DNA of 64,000 nt from Mycobacterium sp. (lineage in GTDB: Bacteria > Actinomycetota > Actinomycetes > Mycobacteriales > Mycobacteriaceae): NCBI GenBank assembly GCA_025965895.1, contig JAOPWC010000160.1, forward strand, positions 1 to 64,000, given 5' to 3'. Of the stretch, positions 59,903-64,000 are shown piece by piece; within the stretch, counting starts at the first letter, position 1; every line of letters starts with the position of its first letter. The position numbers and the translations under genes were made by a program. The notes beneath the pieces are model-generated. The model was not told where the DNA came from. It saw only the letters and a list, made by a program, of their open reading frames with translations, and searched no databases.

Positions 59903-60533
59903 GGGAACGTGCGGCCATCGGCCGCTCTGTGGGCGCGAGCACGTGGATCACGTCAACCAGTGCGGCCCTGGCGGTTTCGCGTGCACTGCGCCCGTCGTCG
60001 ACCAGCGCGGCCACCACGGCGCCGTCAACGGCGCAGAGCAACGCGGTCAGCCGCTCGCCACCCACCGACCGCCCCGAGCGCTCGACGGCCGCCACCACCG
60101 CCGCGGTGCGCTGCTCGCGGATCCGGCGCTGGACCTCGCGCAGCCCTGGCTGCCGGGCACAGGCGATGTCGCGCTCGTAGCGCGAGATCAGCTGCTCGCT
60201 CACGTGCGCGGTGGGGCAGTCTCCGACGAGCAGATCGACGAGCACGTCCGCGGTTGACTCGACGCCACGGCGGCGCCGCGACAGATTGTCGAGGCGCGCG
60301 CGCAACTGCTCGGCTTCCAGCGCTCCGGCGTGCTCGACCGCCTTGACGATCAGATCGTCCAGTGACGAGAAATAGTAGGTGGTCGACGCCAGCGGCAGCC
60401 CCGCCCTGCGAGCCACCGCGCGATGGCGTACCGCGTCGAACCCGCCCTCGCACAGCAACTCGGCGGCGGCGCTGACGAGCGCGCACCGCCTGCGTTCTCC
60501 CTTTGGTGTGACCGCGGCCGTCACGACTAGCAT
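59853..60533 (-). CDS. TetR-family transcriptional regulator
   Basis: 226 residues from ATG 60533. HTH: RRRCALVSAAAELLCEGGFD and HRAVARRAGLPLASTTYYFSSLDDLIVKAVEH, with TTYYFSS the usual recognition-helix end. The C-terminus is unusual in extending past the neighbour's stop (50-bp overlap). Divergent from the esterase gene (Rv0774c-like), which it probably regulates; Rv0775 is the matching M. tuberculosis gene by position. Confidence 0.9.
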   Translation of the reverse strand: MLVVTAAVTPKGERRRCALVSAAAELLCEGGFDAVRHRAVARRAGLPLASTTYYFSSLDDLIVKAVEHAGALEAEQLRARLDNLSRRRRGVESTADVLVDLLVGDCPTAHVSEQLISRYERDIACARQPGLREVQRRIREQRTAAVVAAVERSGRSVGGERLTALLCAVDGAVVAALVDDGRSARETARAALVDVIHVLAPTERPMAARSLSGHAHGGPGTDWAPG

Positions 60534-60626
60534 GCTGCCAGCAGAGGGCGCCCTAAACTGGGGTTTCGCGCAAAGCATAGGGCGTTCGCCGCGAGCTCGT
60601 TGTGCGCCGCCGCAGGAGTCGATGGC

Positions 60627-61538
60627 ATGATGACCCGCATGCCTGCGCTCAGCCGTCGCGCCGTGCTGCGCCTCGGCGCCGGCGCCGCCGTCGGAGCCGC
60701 CGGCGCCTACGCGCTGGGAAGCATCCTGGATTCCCCGGCGGCCGCGCCGCCCGTGTCGATGACCGGAGCCGGAACGCCGATGGCTCCGCTCGCGCCGCCC
60801 GCCCCGCTGGAGCCGGCGCCGGCGGCCGCACCGGCCTTCGTGACCGGTTCGTTCGTCTCCGCCGCGCGCGGCGGTATCGACACCAACTGGGCGATCGCGC
60901 GTCCCCCTGGACAAGTCCAGACGCTGCGGCCGGTGATCGCACTGCACGGTTTGGGCGGCGACGCGGCGAGCGTGATGGCGGGCGGTGTCGAGCAGGGCTT
61001 GGCGCAGGCGCTCGGAGCCGGATTGCCGCCGTTCGCCGTGGTCAGCGTCGACGGCGGCGGGGGGTACTGGCACAAGCGGGCATCGGGCCAGGATCCTGGC
61101 GCGATGGTGCTCACCGAGCTGATCCCGATGCTGGGCAGCCACGGTCTGGACACGTCGCGGGTGGCCTTCCTGGGCTGGTCGATGGGCGGCTACGGGGCCC
61201 TGCTGCTGGGCGGGCGTCTCGGGCCGGCGCGGACCGCGGCAATCAGCGCGGTCAGTCCCGCGCTGTGGATGTCCTACGGCGCCGCCGCGCCCGGCGCGTT
61301 CGACAGCGCCGACGACTGGTCGGCGAATTCGGTGTTCGGGCTGCCCGCACTCGGGTCGATCCCGATCCGGGTCGATTGCGGCAACAGCGACCCGTTCTAT
61401 TCGGCCACCCGGCAGTTCATTGCGCAACTGCCGAACCCGCCGTCGGGCGGCTTCTCGCCGGGCGGGCACGACGGCACGTTCTGGAGCGCTCAGCTACCCG
61501 CCGAGCTGACATGGATGGCTCCGCTGCTCGTCGCCTGA
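60627..61538 (+). CDS. Tat-exported esterase/lipase (alpha/beta-hydrolase)
   Basis: 303 residues from ATG 60627; AGGAG at 60613-60617 supports it. The twin-arginine signal LSRRAVLRLGAGAAVGAAGA predicts folded export. A Pro/Ala linker precedes the hydrolase core: HGLGGDAASVMAGG oxyanion region, nucleophile Ser in FLGWSMGGYGALLLG, and a late His in PGGHDGTFWS. It is an esterase D-like fold. The position matches Rv0774c, reported as an esterase. Confidence 0.88.
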   Translation: MMTRMPALSRRAVLRLGAGAAVGAAGAYALGSILDSPAAAPPVSMTGAGTPMAPLAPPAPLEPAPAAAPAFVTGSFVSAARGGIDTNWAIARPPGQVQTLRPVIALHGLGGDAASVMAGGVEQGLAQALGAGLPPFAVVSVDGGGGYWHKRASGQDPGAMVLTELIPMLGSHGLDTSRVAFLGWSMGGYGALLLGGRLGPARTAAISAVSPALWMSYGAAAPGAFDSADDWSANSVFGLPALGSIPIRVDCGNSDPFYSATRQFIAQLPNPPSGGFSPGGHDGTFWSAQLPAELTWMAPLLVA

Positions 61539-61541
61539 CCA

Positions 61542-62813
61542 CTACACGCGGATCCGGCCCTGCGCGGCGGCCAGCGCAATGTCATGCCGATAGTGGCCGC
61601 CCGGCAAGCGAATCGACGCGATTTTGCCGTACGCGTCCGCGCGGGCGGCCGAGAGGTCGGGCCCCGTGCCCACCACCGAAAGCACTCGTCCGCCGGTGGA
61701 AACCAGCGCGCCGTCCTCACGGCGGGCGGTCGCCGCGTGCAGCACGACGTCGATGTCGGCGCCGGCGATCACATCGCCCACCCGCGGGCGTCCCGGATAG
61801 TTCTCGGCGGCCAGCACCACGACGACCGCGGCGCCCGGCCGCCACTGCGGCGCCGGCTGCTCCGCGAGCGCGCCGGTGGCGGCCGCGTCCAGTAACCGGC
61901 CCAGCGGCGAGTCGAGCTGCGCCAGCACCGCCTGGGTCTCCGGATCGCCGAACCGGCAGTTGAACTCCACAACTTTGGGACCCTCGGAGGTGATCGCCAG
62001 GCCGGCATAGAGCACACCGCTGAACGGGCACCCTCGCCGAACGAGCTCTGCCGCAACCGGTTTGACAATGTCGGAGACGATTTGTGCCGTCAGCTCATCG
62101 GGTAGCCACGAAAGCGGGGCGTAGGCGCCCATGCCGCCGGTGTTCGGCCCGAAGTCGCCGTCGCCGACACGTTTGAAGTCCTGAGCGGGAAGCAGCGGCA
62201 CGACCGTTTCACCGTCGACGATGCACAGCAGCGAGACTTCGGGGCCGTCGAGGAAGGACTCCAGCAGCACCGGATGCCCGGCGTCTAACAGGCTCGCCGC
62301 ATGCGCCCGGGCCTCGGCGCGGTCGGCGGTGACCACCACCCCCTTGCCGGCGGCCAGTCCGTCGTCCTTGACCACCCATGCCGTGTCGCTGGCGTGTTCC
62401 GGGCCGAAGCGGTCGAGCGCCGCGTCGAGGTGGGCCGGGTTGTCGACGATCTCGCTGCGCGCCGTGGGCACCCCGGCAGCCGCCATCACATCCTTCGCGA
62501 ACGCCTTCGATCCTTCGATGCGGGCGGCGGCAGCTGACGGACCGAAACACGCGATCCCGGCCGACCTCACCGCGTCCGCCACACCCAGCACCAGGGGCAC
62601 CTCCGGGCCGATCACCACAAGGTCGGCGGCGGTGTTCAGCGCCAGTTTCGCCACCGCATCCCCGGAGGTGACGTCGACGTCGTGCTGCTCGGCGATGGCT
62701 GCGGTGCCCGCGTTGCCCGGCGCGGCGATCAGGCCGTCGACCTGCGGATCGCGCCGCAACGCGGTCAGCAACGCATGTTCACGGGCACCCGAACCGATTA
62801 CCAGGACACGCAC
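61542..62813 (-). CDS. purD: Phosphoribosylamine-glycine ligase PurD
   Basis: 423 residues from GTG 62813 (MRVLVIGSGAREHALLTAL). ATP-grasp enzyme with FGPSAAAARIEGSKAFAKDVM, VVKDDGLAAGKGVVVT, DFGPNTGGMGAYAP and VVEFNCRFGDPETQ. Second step of purine synthesis. It converges on the esterase gene, 3 bp apart. Confidence 0.96.
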   Translation of the reverse strand: MRVLVIGSGAREHALLTALRRDPQVDGLIAAPGNAGTAAIAEQHDVDVTSGDAVAKLALNTAADLVVIGPEVPLVLGVADAVRSAGIACFGPSAAAARIEGSKAFAKDVMAAAGVPTARSEIVDNPAHLDAALDRFGPEHASDTAWVVKDDGLAAGKGVVVTADRAEARAHAASLLDAGHPVLLESFLDGPEVSLLCIVDGETVVPLLPAQDFKRVGDGDFGPNTGGMGAYAPLSWLPDELTAQIVSDIVKPVAAELVRRGCPFSGVLYAGLAITSEGPKVVEFNCRFGDPETQAVLAQLDSPLGRLLDAAATGALAEQPAPQWRPGAAVVVVLAAENYPGRPRVGDVIAGADIDVVLHAATARREDGALVSTGGRVLSVVGTGPDLSAARADAYGKIASIRLPGGHYRHDIALAAAQGRIRV

Positions 62814-62950
62814 AGGTGCCAACCTTAGTGGCAGAAACATCCACCCCCGGCGCTAGCCCGAAGCCGGTCTTCAGCAAGATCGCCGATATCATCCCCACCA
62901 TCTCGAAACTGTCCGCGCCCCAACGCCTCCGATCGGGACGGATCAACAAC

Positions 62951-63817
62951 GTGAAGTACTACATCAGCACCGGCTACCTCGACACCCGGGAGATCGTCGA
63001 GATCGCCAAGGCCGCCGATGAGCTCGGCTACGACGGGCTCGGAATACCCGACCATGTGGTCAACCTCGAGACCCTTTCCACGCCGTACCCCTACAGCCGT
63101 GACGGGAGCCGACGCTGGGAGCCGTTCACCGACTGGCCCGACCCGTGGGTGCTGATCGGTTCGCTGGCCCAGTGCACGCAACGGCTGCACTTCGTCACCA
63201 CCGTCTACATCGCCGCGATGCGTGACCCCTACAGCGCCGCCAAGTCGATCGGAACCGCGGCGCTGCTCGCCGACGGGCGCGTGGAACTCGGACTGGGAGT
63301 CGGCTGGTGTGCCGAGGAGTTCGAGCTCCTGGACGCGCGGTTCGATCGGCGCGGTCGACGAACCGAAGAGATGGTCGAGCTGATGCGGGCGCTCTGGTCG
63401 CCGGGCTGGACGGAATTCGACGGCGAGTTCTATCGGACCCCCCGGCTGGAGATGACCCCCACCCCGCCGCCGATACCGGTATGGGTGGGCGGTCTTACCG
63501 AGATCGCACTGCGGCGCGCCGCCCGCTACGACGGCTGGATCGGCGACTTGATGACCACGGACGACGCCGTCGTGATCGCCCGACGACTCCGACGGTATCG
63601 CGACGAGTGTGAGCTGTCGGGCTGCGAATTCGCCGTCTTGGCGCCGCTGATCGACGCGTTCACCGAGGCGGACTATGAGCGCGCCGAGCGCGGGGGCATC
63701 ACCCATATTCTGACGATGCCGTGGATGTTCTACAGCGGCCGCGACGCCACTTTGGCGGAGAAGATCGACGGGATGAAGCGTTTCCGCGACGACGTCGGAC
63801 TGGACGCTCAGCGGTAG
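62951..63817 (+). CDS. LLM-class F420-dependent oxidoreductase
   Basis: 288 residues from GTG 62951 (MKYYISTGYLDTREIVEIAK), where family homology begins. The frame is open to a GTG at 62816, next to the purD start, and the extra 45 residues (TLVAETSTPGASPKPVFSKI and on) have no recognisable domain. Luciferase-like marks: GYDGLGIPDHVVNLET, LGVGWCAEEFELL, IPVWVGGLTEIALRRAARY. The cofactor is inferred from the TIGR03619-like pattern. It overlaps the next gene by 10 bp. Confidence 0.85.
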   Translation: MKYYISTGYLDTREIVEIAKAADELGYDGLGIPDHVVNLETLSTPYPYSRDGSRRWEPFTDWPDPWVLIGSLAQCTQRLHFVTTVYIAAMRDPYSAAKSIGTAALLADGRVELGLGVGWCAEEFELLDARFDRRGRRTEEMVELMRALWSPGWTEFDGEFYRTPRLEMTPTPPPIPVWVGGLTEIALRRAARYDGWIGDLMTTDDAVVIARRLRRYRDECELSGCEFAVLAPLIDAFTEADYERAERGGITHILTMPWMFYSGRDATLAEKIDGMKRFRDDVGLDAQR

Positions 63818-64000
63818 TAGATGTCGAGGGTCTGCACCAGCCCGTCGTCGTTGAGCTCGAAGATGTCGACGGTGTGAAGGGTGGTGCCGTCTTCGTCGAG
63901 TGGGCTGCTTCCCTGCAGTTGCACCACCTCGAGGTTGCCCTGCTCGAACTGTCGGGTGATGGTCATGTGGACCTGGCCTGCGAACACGACGTCATTGTGG
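63808..64000 (-). CDS. NTF2/SnoaL-like protein, 5' part beyond window
   Basis: The last 63 codons are present, reading VVFAGQVHMTITRQFEQGNL, then VVQLQGSSPLDED and HTVDIFELNDDGLVQTLDIYYR to a TGA at 63808. The DIFELNDDGLVQTLDIYY ending is typical of SnoaL-like/NTF2-fold proteins. The start lies right of the window. Its 3' end overlaps the LLM gene on the other strand by 10 bp. Confidence 0.75.
   Translation of the reverse strand, partial: HNDVVFAGQVHMTITRQFEQGNLEVVQLQGSSPLDEDGTTLHTVDIFELNDDGLVQTLDIYYR

Overview
The window looks like chromosomal DNA of a mycobacterium, most likely a fast-growing Mycolicibacterium. It is GC-rich with actinobacterial codon use, uses many GTG starts, has several apparently leaderless promoters, and carries mycobacterial markers (MshD mycothiol synthase, DesA1, LmeA, Cfp29-type encapsulin, GlnR). 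From about 12.3 kb to the right end, gene content and order resemble the Mycobacterium tuberculosis Rv0826-to-Rv0772 stretch as I remember it. That comparison is from memory, not from an alignment.

Left part (1-12.3 kb), accessory in character. A 5'-truncated aminoglycoside/ecdysteroid-kinase-like phosphotransferase is followed by an AraC regulator remnant and a condensation-domain acyltransferase whose C-terminus is cut by an in-frame TAG. Two short secreted paralogs follow; the second runs into an IS1634-type transposase remnant. Next come a DUF1772/TetR divergon, an IS3-type remnant, a PLD-family + split chromate-transporter operon, a YVTN-propeller lipoprotein, a Ser/Thr kinase, and an unknown protein paired with a tandem HD-GYP/LuxR regulator.

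Middle part (12.3-31.5 kb): DUF2236/TetR pair, desA1-dus-LCP-phoU run, a quinone oxidoreductase, an atypical winged-helix regulator, the complete pstSCAB phosphate importer with a Pho-box-like direct repeat upstream, glnR-mshD, and a rightward sulfur operon (lmeA-thiX, then a poly-cysteine leader ORF, a DUF4395 membrane protein, cysA2, sseC2, a 32-residue membrane peptide, and a nitrobindin-like protein).

Right part (31.5-64 kb): eight purine biosynthesis genes (purD, purB, purC, purS, purQ, purL, purF, purM) all lie on the minus strand. They are interleaved with plus-strand genes, including the DyP peroxidase/encapsulin nanocompartment pair. Other genes here include a YgfZ-like protein, DUF3073, a cupin, an SDR/DUF2867 fusion, PepC, EmrB-type efflux, a full-length oligopeptidase B, a Tat-exported esterase and an LLM oxidoreductase. 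The window ends inside an NTF2/SnoaL-like gene.

Recurring themes are short tandem repeats placed exactly on gene ends (five loci), tail-to-tail overlaps of convergent genes (seven), and an amino-acid-sensing leader ORF. The most attractive regulatory device is the poly-cysteine leader at 28.9 kb with overlapping hairpins. Poly-cysteine attenuators are already known in mycobacteria, so the local architecture is what deserves attention.
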